A stretch of 64,000 nucleotides of DNA, taken from positions 16,633,686-16,697,685 of the forward strand of contig OU452222.1 of the NCBI GenBank assembly GCA_911728455.2, read 5' to 3'. Shown in pieces: positions 1 to 37,445 of this stretch. The stretch is from Marthasterias glacialis. Taxonomy: Eukaryota > Echinodermata > Asteroidea > Forcipulatida > Asteriidae. The translations under genes and the position numbers were made by a program. Under the pieces are notes generated by a model. That model worked only from the letters and a program-made list of their open reading frames with translations. It was not told where the DNA came from and ran no database searches. Each line of letters starts with the position of its first letter. The first letter of the stretch is position 1.

Positions 1-58
1 CAGGCAGGGAAAACATTTGCGTGTATACACGTCATCCGGTGCCTACTGCTGGTTAATA
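1..58 (+). mobile_element. 3' end of AACCAGTT-family TIR element (cut by window edge)
   Basis: These bases match the last part of the long TIR elements at 3265-3904 and 12812-13418, including the shared stretch CAGGCAGGGAAAACATTTG and the terminal CTGGTTAA. The rest of the copy lies left of the window. It is noncoding. Confidence 0.6.
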
Positions 59-236
59 ACCTCAGTCCACTTTGCCTTCGGTAAACTCTCTGGTCAGGCA
101 GGGATTGAGTCTTTACAGGCATCACAACTAGTGAACTAATGTTGGTTCCTTTCTAGGTCATTTAAAATTGAATCAGAAATCATAGCTCTAGCTTACATTT
201 CATATGTCAAGTTAGTTAGACCCAGCATGGAGGTAG

Positions 237-374
237 GACCCAGTAACTGGGGCGCTGTACTCCTTTTTTGAGATTTTGTCATCAGTTGCACTAACTAGTA
301 TGACCGATAATGTCAAAATCTATAAAATAAAAAAAAAGATAAAAAAAGGAGTACAGTGCCCCAGGAGTGGGTCT
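237..374. mobile_element. Foldback MITE, ACCCAGTAACTGGGG family, copy 1
   Basis: The ends are inverted copies of each other: ACCCAGTAACTGGGGCGC on the left and a diverged complement on the right. The core between them carries ACCGATAATGTCAAAATCT. Two further copies lie at 2076-2151 and 38123-38246 with the same ends and core, so this is a dispersed element and not a local palindrome. It has no coding capacity. Confidence 0.7.
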
Positions 375-504
375 AATGTCAAGTAGATTATTTTAATTTA
401 ACTTCACAATTTTAAATTAGACAAACATTGAACATTGCGAGAGATTACAAGTGAAGTTGCATGTCGTCGGGAAAGAATGCTAAAATGTAGTTGCAATAAC
501 CGTC

Positions 505-563
505 ACCCTCCATCCTCCCGACGGTTGTTGCCGCCATAGACTGGCGGAGGGAGGATGGAGGGT
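505..563. repeat. Perfect inverted repeat, 15-bp arms
   Basis: ACCCTCCATCCTCCC at 505-519 is exactly complementary to GGGAGGATGGAGGGT at 549-563, with a 29-base spacer. It lies about 500 bases upstream of the NSMAF start codon. It could be a small mobile element or a promoter-proximal hairpin, and the sequence alone does not decide. Confidence 0.6.
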
Positions 564-1079
564 TGATTATCGCAGATAGCTAAACTACAAAAGTTCAAGT
601 TACAACTTTTTCAATTTTTAAATACCCAAATACAACTACTAGTACGTAGCACTAACCTACTGTGTTAAGAATCATAGAATTATTGTTCGATGTTTTGTAA
701 ACTGTCTGACTGTAGTCCTATAAAACCTAACGTGTGTTATTTTTCTTTGCAGTCTGCATCATCACCAGCCAGACAACTGCAATATGAACTTGAAATTTGT
801 AAACAAAATATTTTTATGAAGTGCTGCGTTTCACAACTTCGGATGCCTACAAATTTAATGTTGGCATGCAAGTGACCAGTGAAGTGACCAGTTAAACAAG
901 CGGAGCTTCGATACATAATAGCTTCCAAAACTGTTCAGTGAATAACGGTTCATAAAATAAGAATAAAAACTTACGGCACCGTGACTGTATCTTACTTGAT
1001 CTCTCCTGCGACCTGATTTTTGTTTATTATATAATGGTTAGTAAGAGACCAAGAGAGGGCGCAGTTTATAATTTCAGTC

Positions 1080-28014
<26,935 letters not shown>

Positions 28015-28100
28015 CCCAAATCTAATGAGGTCATAAAGAGTAGTCGGTTGTCAAGGAACATTAAGAAGTGATGCAATAAATTAATGTTTAAATCGTCACC
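28015..28100 (+). promoter_or_regulatory. NSMAF: Candidate NSMAF 3' UTR with AATAAA signal
   Basis: AATAAA occurs at 28075-28080, about 60 bases after the NSMAF stop codon. It is a plausible polyadenylation signal. The cleavage site itself cannot be seen. Confidence 0.45.
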
Positions 28101-28407
28101 TATCAAAAAAGATTTATTAAGAAAAGACTATTGTACTTATGTCATTAAGTTGGTTTAAATGTTGAACTTTTTCAAAAAGTAAAAAACATTTGGTAAACAG
28201 GATTCCACAAATTAGTGGGGAAAAATACGGTAAAAAATCAAACTTACAGCTTTATCTTGTTACCAAAGGCTTTCTAGAAATGAAAACCAAGTGTTGGATG
28301 AAGTAACAAATACATACTGTTTATACTTATTTAGTTTCATGTTGATTTAAAATTGGTAGTAAAGATGTAAGTCAGACCCACTTTCCTGCAACTGCTAACC
28401 AACAGTG

Positions 28408-28540
28408 GCACACCCAAGGGATTGGGGACACACCCAAGGGAGTGGGGACACACCCAAGGGAGTGGGGACACACCCAAGGGAATGGGGACACACCCAAGGG
28501 ATTGGGACACACCCAAGGGAGTGAGGACACACCCAAGGGT
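28408..28540 (+). repeat. 20-bp minisatellite, about 7 units
   Basis: The unit is CACACCCAAGGGAGTGGGGA with small variations (ATTG, AATG, GTGA). One unit is a base short. It lies about 400 bases downstream of the NSMAF stop. It creates proline/glycine-rich open frames on both strands that are not taken as genes. Confidence 0.9.
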
Positions 28541-28929
28541 TTTTCATCTGAGTACCCCACCCCCTTCAGCCACGCCCAAGATTTATTTTCTCAGCAAGAA
28601 TCAGCGGCGAGAAATCGTCCATAAACAATCTGCATCCAGGCGCAAATCTCGTTACAGACCTTAGTTAACTCATGGTGGTTTAAGTTGTAAGTCGAGTCTC
28701 ATGGGCTGTTGAATAACTCACTCACACATAGAGATCCTTCCCATTTGATTGTTGAACATGCGTAATACATGTTATTCATTTTTTTTTTTTTGCCTTGTCG
28801 TAGCGCTACCACGCTCCAAAAGGAACATGTAAACATTTATTCCTGTTGTCCGCTTGTGTCGTACCCAAAAAAACATCGCAAACCTCCAGTTACTTTTTTT
28901 CTTCTTTGTTTCGATTAAATTCCGGGATC

Positions 28930-29080
28930 CAGGGTGCTATAGGGATATGGAAAATCCAGGAAGCATCTGTGGGGGGTTTGGTGGCTACCAACGACACAAT
29001 ATCCTGTATCAATGGCAGCATTCTGTGCTTAAATGTAGATGGGGCAAGCACCTTGGTGTAGTCAAAATACAGCACATGTA
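28930..29080 (-). mobile_element. GGATGAGATTCC-family repeat, reversed fragment
   Basis: CAATGGCAGCATTCTGTGC, GGGGCAAGCACCTTGGTGTA and GTCAAAATAC are the reverse complement of the interior of 8544-8862 and 40583-40885. The small open frames over it are repeat-derived. Confidence 0.65.
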
Positions 29081-30094
29081 CTTTCTTAAGGCTTTTTTCT
29101 ACTTCTTTCTTTTAGTAACAAAATTCTATATTAACTTTGTGTACTCATCAACTTTATTTGCTAAGCAACTCTAAAAAAAAAATTAAAGACAGTTTTATCA
29201 TCCTATCATGACTATGCAAATAAAAGCATTTTCCCGCAAAACAATTTTTGTGGTTTTTAACGCCCTCTCTATCCCTCTTCAATGTTAGAAATTATATTAA
29301 AATTTGTATTCATGTCCATTTTTTATTTATTTATTTTTTTTTTGGTAGCAAAACCATTAATTTCTTGAACAGTAAATAATAGGTTAATGAAGAAACTGCC
29401 TTTGTGTTTGCAGAGCACAGTTAGGGCATTCAGATGGTAACCATAGTCGTTTCAGAGTCAAGTTTGATTTATTTGTGTATCATGCCAAAGAAAAATCCAC
29501 GAGAACAATGTTATATACAGATGTGTATGGTGGCAAAACTGTGCACAGAATTTGCTATGTACATTAGCCCTGGTAGGACATCAGCCCCCTCGTTGCACCC
29601 CGCAGCGTTAATGCAACGGACGGAGTCCAACCTGGGCTTTATAGGCCTGGTTGGACGTCTATGTTAACACGGAGACTGCCGTCCAGTACCAGGGCTATCT
29701 TTACATTTGTGTACTGCGTAGATGCATTCACCACATGATAGAATATTGCAGGCACAGTTTATCCGTAGCTCAAAACCACATTGATACTGCACGGTCAGAC
29801 AGTAGGAGGGTTGATGAACACAATAAGTTTACAAAAAGAGACTAAAATTTCTTAAATTGAGTAAAGTTATCAACCTTTTTGTGGTAGCATTGACACAAAT
29901 TTGCACTTGTGTTGCGATGAGAGTATTTTGATGGTTTGATATATATTTTTTGATCGGAAAAGTAATTTCGATGCGATATTTGTTATAATGTCAGACCTTA
30001 ATGTGTACAATGTGTTTTTGGTGTGAAAAAGAGCAGAGCATTAATTACAATTTCCAGGTTTGAGGACATTTGATCAGTTGGTGACCAAAGGGAT

Positions 30095-30445
30095 ACGTTT
30101 CAATGCTAGACTATCAAGCTCAAGCTCTGATGGCCAAGTCAACGGAGTACGAGTTTGAATCCCTGGCGTTACGCTTGTATTCTCTTGGGCAAGATGCTTA
30201 CCTATAACTGCTTCTCATCACGTATGAATAAATCGGAACCTGCGAAGGGTGGAGATTGTTGATGTGAATGGGATTAGGAACCAGTGTAGCCCATGTGGCT
30301 GCTGGTGCTGCATACTCCAAAGGAGTTGAGTTGGTTTCAGGAATGCTTAAGGCCCCAATGAACGGAGGATAGTAGTAGTGAACAGTGCTTTGATACGTTT
30401 AAAAGCGCCTAATTAATGCCTATTGTTATTCGTGTTAATGCTAGG
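30095..30445 (+). mobile_element. tRNA-Leu-like SINE (second subfamily), diverged
   Basis: CAAGCTCAAGCTCTGATGGC, B-box GAGTTTGAATCCCTGG, TTGGGCAAGATGCTTACC, and a body with GCATACTCCAAAGGAGTTG and TTTCAGGAATGCTTAAGGCC. The last block also appears near 23035 and, reversed, near 13915-13960, marking further remnants. Confidence 0.6.
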
Positions 30446-30726
30446 TGGCAGCAGACATGTCCAAAATGACATTCGTGGTTTGCTTTGAAATAATCCAACA
30501 GTCCAGTGTTAGGGGCGAAAACTGTTTCTTGGTTGCGGTCAAATTTGACAGTTGTTAGTTGTGAGCGATGTTGTATATTATCTTGTAGGATGGCGTCTTC
30601 AGGGAATGTTAGTAAAGTTACTTTTATAACATGTTTATTTTATGTAAACTAATTACTCAAAGGTGTATTTATGGAAGAAGAATATTTATTGATTTGATTT
30701 GGTTTTTGTTTGATTTTACATAATGC

Positions 30727-30800
30727 AGGTCTGGAATTACACGGAGGCCATGGCCTCGGCCTCTCTTGCCCTGGTCTTGGTTGCCCTTTAAAATAGATTT
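30727..30800 (+). mobile_element. GCCTGATACTTC-family fragment
   Basis: GGTCTGGAATTACACGGAGG and CTTGCCCTGGTCTTGG are a diverged version of the start of 3965-4132. A second, similar fragment follows at 31053-31145. Confidence 0.5.
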
Positions 30801-30837
30801 GAATAATTAGCAACGTGAACATCGTGTGTTAACACTA

Positions 30838-30981
30838 AAGACCGGTTCATATTTCACGCGAGTTGCAAAAAGCGAAGCGAATTTCCTTGCGTCCCAATCG
30901 GGAAAACAGCACGTACTGAATTGTTGCGTCACTAAAATTCGCTTCGCATTTGCTTTCGCGTGAATTTTGAACCGAGCCTTA
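30838..30981. mobile_element. TIR element, GGTTCATA type
   Basis: AAGACCGGTTCATATTTCAC plus GCGA on the left is inverted-complementary to TCGCGTGAATTTTGAACCG and AGCCTT on the right. An inner pair GCGAAGCGAATTT/AAATTCGCTTCGC extends the foldback. The ends resemble 35871-36029. Confidence 0.68.
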
Positions 30982-31052
30982 GAGATAAAAATAGGATGGT
31001 GGAGAATCTCATGGAAAACCAGAACAATAGACCTACATTGTAGTGATACATG

Positions 31053-31145
31053 TCAAGCTTGGAATGACACGGAGGCCATGGCCTCTGTTGCCCTGGTCTT
31101 TGCCTCGGTTGCCCTTCAAAATGGACTTTAAGACCTTCATGATGA
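31053..31145 (+). mobile_element. GCCTGATACTTC-family fragment
   Basis: CTTGGAATGACACGGAGGCC and CCTCGGTTGCCCTTCAAAAT match the first half of 41135-41285. Confidence 0.5.
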
Positions 31146-31530
31146 AAATGGCCTTGCCTTCCCAAAGACAACATTCCCAGCCTGACATTGTGTCAGTATT
31201 TACAACTCATTCATACTTCACAAGAAAACTCAACAGAATGCAAAGCAGTCTTTGTGACACTGTCATTGTGTATTTAATAGATGTAATAATTGGATAAAAA
31301 AAGAACGAATATTTTTGGTTTTACCACATCAATGTACGGTAACACCCCAAATAAACCATTGTTATTATTGTGGATGTAATTATGGAAAATTTTATGTTGA
31401 TGATTATGCAAATAATCTGTGTTTAAAGAACACAAGTACATATTCCTTTTATTCGGTGTACGTAACTAGTTTGTCAATACTTACAGCTAGATTTTGCTGC
31501 TAATGTGATTCGAACTGCCTCTAGCTACCG

Positions 31531-31720
31531 GGCAGTCTCGGTAGTCTAGTTGGTCAGACATCTGCTCTAGAATGGCGGGGGTCGCGAGTTCGAATCCCAC
31601 CCGAGGATTATGCTTGTGGATTTTTTTTTTCACAGGACTCGGGGAAAGTACCGAGTATACAGTGTTTAAAACACATCGGTGTATGGGTAAAAACAGGAAT
31701 AATAGATTATGTTTCTTATA
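31531..31720 (+). mobile_element. tRNA-derived SINE, third type
   Basis: A-box-like GTAGTCTAGTTGGTCAGA and B-box-like GTCGCGAGTTCGAATCCCAC are correctly spaced (about 30 bases apart). A non-tRNA body with a T-run and GTACCGAGTATACAGTG follows. No second copy was found in this window. Confidence 0.55.
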
Positions 31721-33260
31721 ATTTGATGTTGTCAATACAGTCATGCTAATTTCACCCTGTTGAGCGGACCACGAGTCCTTTACGACTGAAATACTCACTT
31801 ATGGCCAGAGGTAGAAGGCTTTTTGTCAAAATCAATAGACCTTATGCACATGACATCATCTGAGTTGGGCGCCCTCGGCTAGAGGTAAAAAGAAGGCTGC
31901 TCTTTGGCCCATCCTCTGCACCGTGTGTACACAGCTGTGCTTTTTCATTGTTTCGTCATCGTTTAAGATGACGGCTTGATGACGTCAATGCATAAGGTCC
32001 ATTAGTTCTGATGAAACAGGTTTTATTTTAGTTTTACTTCAGTGCCAACAGTATTGGTACTAGTTATTTTCAAGTCTAATATAATGTATGTATTGTTGCG
32101 GAGGATAATGTAACTAAGGGGGGGGGGGTGCCCAAGGATGTTGTAAAAATTATTTCCACTTGTTTAAGACACCCGTGACACCCCCTCCTCCCCTACTCAC
32201 ATTAGCCTAACCAAAGTAATGCAAAATGCAAATCTGGTTTTCTTGAGTTAGCTTTTTGAAATTTGGTACATTACAATCAATGGCAAATATCAACAGTTCA
32301 AGAAAACAAGACTTCTCACTCCAGTCGTCAATGTGTTAATGCAAGTAATGATGCCCCCCCCCCCCCCACGTTTGCACGAGGCAAGAAAACCCAAACCTTA
32401 TTTTAAGTTCTAAATTTTATGCAAAATTCACAAACAGTTTCTTGACTTGTTTTTGTTTTATTTTATGGCATCTGTTAATCACAATCTGTTTGTCAGGGAC
32501 TTTCAAGTATGGAATAATTACTTGAATTAACTTTGGGTAATAATCAGAGAAAAAATATTAAAAAATGTAATTCTTAAAGTTTACTGACACCAATCAACCT
32601 GAGAAACGTCTAATAATTTTGTCTGAAAATGATGGATAAATCCAATCTGCTAACAAGCTGTAAATACAGCAAAAAGAAATACACATAATTGCAACATCAA
32701 ATCCAAACCGTTAAATAGGCCTACAATCTTCTTAAAACATGAGCAGTTAATCCAAATTGTCACAGCCCATTTTTTGCTTTTCTCAAAATCTCGTCAGGTT
32801 GAATTCCTTCTTCTCAGTCAATCATTTCTCTGATAATTATTTGGTATTTATTTGATATTTTATGATCTAAGGAGATGACCAAAGATGTAACAAGTACTGT
32901 ACCATTCTTTTTTTTGGCTCATTTTGGTTTCTCAGCCTTGTCAATGAAAATTTTAAAAAGAATACACGATCTTGCCGTGCCTGGCACTTCCCACTTTTTG
33001 GGGGGAAAATTGAGTTGCATGTGTAGTAACTCCCCCACCCCACATTCAATATAAGGTAAATGAACCAAATTGATTATAAACACTTTTAAGAACATGAATT
33101 TCTTGTACACAGTTTCAACTTCATTACAATCACACAAAAAATATGGAAAAATACATGTATATATATACATTTCCTAACCTGTATCAAGAGCGCCCTCTAG
33201 TGACAGCTCTGTTAAAACAAGACAAATACTAATGAGTGGATTTGTACTAATGACCAATCA

Positions 33261-36155
33261 TCAGATGCTGGTTTGTTGAGCCAGAAATGCCTGTATTCTC
33301 TGCAACAGTTCCTTCTTTACATCATCCTGTACCAATTCTAACATAACAAAGAGAAAATCAAAATGTGAAGGGAAAAAAAAATGTAATATTTATATAACTT
33401 TAAAAAGTTGATGGTTACAACATACCCAAATGGTAATTATCCAAACTACATTTTGTATTACATTTACACACATGTAATGTATGTGTACCATGTACTTGAC
33501 CCAATTCACCTGTCGACATCATCACCAGTTTGGTTGCACCATTTTGGAAGTGAATGTTCCTGTCTGTTAAACAGCGGTGCGAATTTTAGGCGATGCGGTG
33601 TTTACATGCTTGCCTGTTGACAACCAAAACGGTAAGCGTGGCACTGTCGCTGTGTGGGACATGCGTGCAAGGGGCCAATAGTAAGGATAGTCAATAGTAA
33701 GTGTATTCCTTACTACAGTTCGAAAACAATCAACTAATACTCAACTTAAAGCGCATGGACAACCAGTCTGTGGACAACAATTGGTATCTGTCAAAGACCA
33801 GTACCTTCACTTCATGAAATAACAACCCTGCAGGCCTCGATCTTAAGAAAAAAGGGGGCAGGCCTTTGCTGGCCAAATCAGAGAAATTGTACAAGGGCAT
33901 GCTGGCCAAATTTTTGTGAAGAGCCTGCTGGACAACGCGACAGGGCATGGAGCTAATGGCCTCGGTGGCCTTGGTTAAGATCAAGGCCTGACCCTGTGAA
34001 AGTTTAAGCTCAATAGGTCAACGGAGTCGCAACAAAATAGTCAAAAAACACCCTTGTTTGCTTTCAAACCATCAGGTTTTGGACTCTCGAGATCAAAACC
34101 ATTTTACTCATTTCTCAAAACTGAAGCATTTCAAGCAAATAAATTTCACAGGCATGCAACTTTGAAATTGCAAAAAAAAAAAACGAAGAAATAGCCAAAC
34201 ACCCTCAAGTTTGTACAGTGTTTTTCAGTTTTCGACGACACCAAAAATGAAGGAAAAAAGAGGAAATCAGCTGGTCCACTGAAAACTTGCATGTCTGATT
34301 TCAAGGGAATTTTTCCACCATGACCATCTTGTAATACCATGCAAGTTAGGTGTAAAATCCGAGTACGGGTATATTTGTATTCTTCCCACTGTTGGGCGCA
34401 CCCTTTAAGTTGGGACAAGCCAAACTGTTGGAGCAGTTAATTGAAGTTGCACCATGATCAGTTGGGGTGTGACATATATGTTTGCGATCTGATTCTTAGT
34501 AAATTTACACATAAATTGCTAACTTTTACTGTTTAATCATATAATAATACCGCACCTTTTGCATATTTTAACCCAATTTTCACCAAAAAATGTGACATAC
34601 GACCTTGATGCATTGACATGATAACTTGTACTTAAATCTTTTTTGTTGTTTGACACATCATAGAAGTGAACTTCCTAATACCTCTTAGTTAATTTTAAAA
34701 TAATAAGCAGGAACGGTATCTAACCCTACAACCTAAGAAGATTTGTATCGTCTCACCTCTTCCTTTCGGTGTAATCTCTGTGACCAAATCATCCACCGTC
34801 ACATGATCTAAACCTTTCCTTCTTACAACATCTGTCAAAGAAAATTGACAACGGCCACAAAAGAACAAAAAATGAATAAATTGAAATGTGGACATCGTGT
34901 ATTAACACTGAGAGGTAAAAATAGGTTGGTAGGGAATCTCATTTAATGAGGGACGAGGGAACTTCAAAAGTCTCTCTCATCGAACACGGTAAAACCAAAC
35001 CAAAAGAGTCCAAGGGGTTGAAGACCAAAAGGAAGACCAAGAACAACATAGAAGACTAGACTGCCCTCGTCTTTAACTCTTTATAACATTACAGGACAGA
35101 ATTTGATGGAGAAAGTTCCCCAGCCGTCATCAGAAATGTGGAAGAATCTTTCCTATTCATTACATTTTACTACCCCGGACTAAAACAACTCTAACCAAAA
35201 GAAGCACATTCTCTAGCAACACCACTTGATTGTTATTCACCTTTGCAGTATGCTTTCAGTTCGTCTCTCCATCCGCTCTCAATAAGTTTGTTCCGAAGCA
35301 ACTCTTTCAATCTGTAACAAATTAAACAATTTTTTCTGAATCCACTCATTTTGATCCAAGGCAGAGAGGACGTTGGAGGAAGGTGGATACAAGTGCATCA
35401 GAAATCTCAATTTTCTTTTTATGTTAATTTGTTTACATGTAATACTGAAATGGAAATGTGGAAATTTTGGCAAAAATTCCTTAAAATGCAACAAGAAAAA
35501 AAAACAAAAGCAAAACAAGAGTTGTTATTGTTTTACTTGACTGTAAATTTTGATGTTTTTAAAATATTTTTTTTTAAAGAGGGCCTCAAATGATCAGCAT
35601 TGGCCAAGTTCGTAAAAGGACCATTTGTTGACCAGCGGTTGATACTGCCTGGTACCAAGCACATGTTTTTGAGCACGAGTACCAGTTAATATCAGCCGCT
35701 AGCCGGAGACGGTCTTTGTGCGAACTTGGCCATTGCTGGATGGGTTACCCTCTATAAAGATGGTTCTAAATAAATAAATAAAAATTCATAGAGCTACTAA
35801 GCACATTTGTTTAAGTACCCTGCTTAGCACAAACAGAGATTCCCCCGAGATTACAGAGCATGTCATATACAGCCCTGTTCATACTTCCGGTAAATGTGAT
35901 TACAAAGCGAGAATTGATGTCACAAATTTGCAACAAACAATTCACTCAAGTTGAATCTTGCGTATCATTTTGCTGTAAGTACAGAGTTATGGCATCAAAT
36001 TTGCATTCCCATGAAGTATGAACTGGGCTCAACTGTGTACATGTATCTATTACATCTATTTGTTTTTTTTACCTCTCTTTCTCTCCAGTCTCAATGAGCT
36101 TTTGGTTAATGGTTGCACGCATCTGGAGATCTTTGGCTTTCCACTTTGGATCCAT
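33261..36155 (-). CDS. ENY2: Transcription and mRNA export factor ENY2 (Sus1 family), 4 coding exons
   Basis: Exons in transcript order on -: 36155-36073, 35311-35241, 34831-34757, 33337-33261. All introns are GT-AG and the total is 306 nt (101 aa plus TGA), the same length as human ENY2. Diagnostic stretches are [58 protein letters not shown] and [16 protein letters not shown]. From the family, this small all-helical protein works in the nucleus. It sits in the SAGA histone H2B deubiquitinase module, and in TREX-2 it links transcription to mRNA export at the nuclear pore. The start at 36155 is preceded in the transcript by an acceptor-like TTCAG about 30 bases upstream, so a further 5' UTR exon nearer CTNNBL1 is likely. 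It runs divergently from CTNNBL1. Confidence 0.96.
33495..33681 (+). mobile_element. TATTGACCC-family MITE (ENY2 intron)
   Basis: TTGACCCAATTCACCTG at the left and CAAGGGGCCAATA at the right. GGTTGCACCATTTTGGAAGT and GGTAAGCGTGGCACTG lie inside, in the order of 19767-19976. Confidence 0.65.
33831..33990. mobile_element. Foldback element, AGGCCT ends
   Basis: CAGGCCTCGATCTTAA (33831-33846) and TTAAGATCAAGGCCTG (33975-33990) are complementary at 15 of 16 bases. The interior has the phrase GCTGGCCAAAT twice. Confidence 0.6.
35601..35732. mobile_element. TIR element, GGCCAAGTTCG type
   Basis: Left end TGGCCAAGTTCG and right end CGAACTTGGCCA are perfectly inverted over 12 bases, and the next AAAGGACC/GGTCTTT also pair. 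A longer element with GGGCAAGTTCG ends is at 57198-57623. Confidence 0.68.
35871..36029. mobile_element. TIR element, GTTCATACTT type
   Basis: AGCCCTGTTCATACTTCCGG pairs with ATGAAGTATGAACTGGGCT. The element lies in the first ENY2 coding intron, 44 bases from exon 1. Confidence 0.65.
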
Positions 36156-37445
36156 TTCAATAAGGGCAGCTGCGACTTAAAATTCTGAAGACGAAAGCAA
36201 ATAAATTGTTAGTGTCCAGTCAAAATAAAAACATGATTCAACCAACCGTGAATTGTTTCACTCAGAAAGAGTTGCGTTTGTTTACCTTGGTTAGCCATGA
36301 CAGCAAATTTAACAATTTAATGTCTGTGCGTTTAAAAAAAAATACTTTTACCTTGATTTTATTTTATTTTGTTTCATCAAGTAACTATGTGTTTGTATAA
36401 ATAAAAATTTTCCCTTCCATTCTGATAGGATTATTTTCTCTGAATCACCGGAATCAATTTTTTGTTTACTTTGAGAGTATTAAATGCTGGCACAAAGAAA
36501 CCTTGACTTGACAAAATATGCGCTGAATATTTTGCAGATTTTTGGGTGGTTGCTTCAAAAGAGAATCTTTGTTCTATTTGTCTTGGTTGACTTTGTCAAG
36601 TCAAGGTTTCGTTGTGACTGCCACACTCTCAAAAAGAAAAATAATTGCGGCAATTCCGAGAAAATTACCCTGTCAGGCTTGACAGCAAAAAAATTGAAGA
36701 TTCCCGGCATGAACTGGTTAATAACATTAACAATGTTATTGTAATTGACGTCATGTTTTTTTTAATCATTGTTCATAAAATCATATTAAGTTTGTCAAAA
36801 ATTAAACATAAATTGACAAAAATGTCAGCATCTCTTTCTCCCCCTCACTCACTCCTCCTACTCCTAGCCCCATAAATAGGGCCAATCAATTTCATATCCT
36901 TGCCTGAAGTGGATTAGCCCTATTGACAGGGCTATCCTCCTCCCACGAGCCACACTATGCTCTAGCTGTCTCGATCTCTGAAGTCAGATGAAAGAAGATA
37001 GGCCTCGGCTCAGGCACTTTGACTTACCTGAGAAAATACAATCTAACAATTGTTTTCAGCCAATCAATTAGTATTATTTATACTTCCAGCCACTCAGTAA
37101 AGTAGAGTGTTCTATTAGTCTTCAACTCGCCAACTCTTACAAGATCACTCCGGCATGCAGAGCAGTCATGAATAAAATGCAGAGAAAAGCTACCTGGAGT
37201 TACAAATAGAGTTATTGTTGTTGCAAAAAAATGCGCTGTTTCATTCGCCACCAACGTTGAAAAAACACCAGCCGATTATCTCGAAACAATGTCTTTACCC
37301 TGTCTCCCCCATGGGCGATTTACATCTACTCATCGGAAAAGCACTGCTGGGTCACAGACGAAAGTGTCAGAAGCATGTCGGTAACGTTAGCTCGCTGAAC
37401 TGCCGAGTGTTGTGAATCGAGACGATCTTGAAATTAACTAGAACA
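36156..37445. promoter_or_regulatory. Shared head-to-head promoter region of ENY2 and CTNNBL1
   Basis: About 1.3 kb separates the divergent start codons. The left third holds an AACCAGTT-family foldback remnant at 36407-36724. The block about 36840-37440 is repeat-poor and less AT-rich, so it is the likely promoter and 5' UTR area. It includes GGGCCAATCAATTTC (CCAAT box) and a small inverted pair TAGGGC/GCCCTA. No TATA box is clear. Transcription start sites cannot be placed. Confidence 0.5.
36407..36724. mobile_element. AACCAGTT-family foldback remnant
   Basis: The left CTGATAGGATTATTTTCTCT and right GAAAATTACCCTGTCAGG are inverted and belong to the same end of the family. It finishes GCATGAACTGGTTAA. 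It looks like two inverted copies of one terminus without the usual middle. Confidence 0.6.

Larger units (their letters stand above)
28541..33260. other. Intergenic region between NSMAF and ENY2 (tail to tail)
   Basis: No exon set or protein family is recognisable on either strand. Repeats recognised here are 28930-29080, 30095-30445, 30727-30800, 30838-30981, 31053-31145 and 31531-31720. The stretches 29100-30090 and 31720-33260 are AT-rich, with poly-C runs near 32110-32125 and 32356-32370; nothing else was identified in them. On the - strand an AATAAA at 32847-32852 could serve ENY2. Confidence 0.5.

Noticed and set aside
28422-28664. Proline/histidine-rich small protein (MGTHPRE repeats)
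   Set aside because: It is a translation of the 20-bp minisatellite after the NSMAF stop codon.
28846-29061. Small protein frame with IGIWKIQEAS
   Set aside because: It lies in a reversed copy of a dispersed repeat also found at 8544-8862 and 40583-40885.
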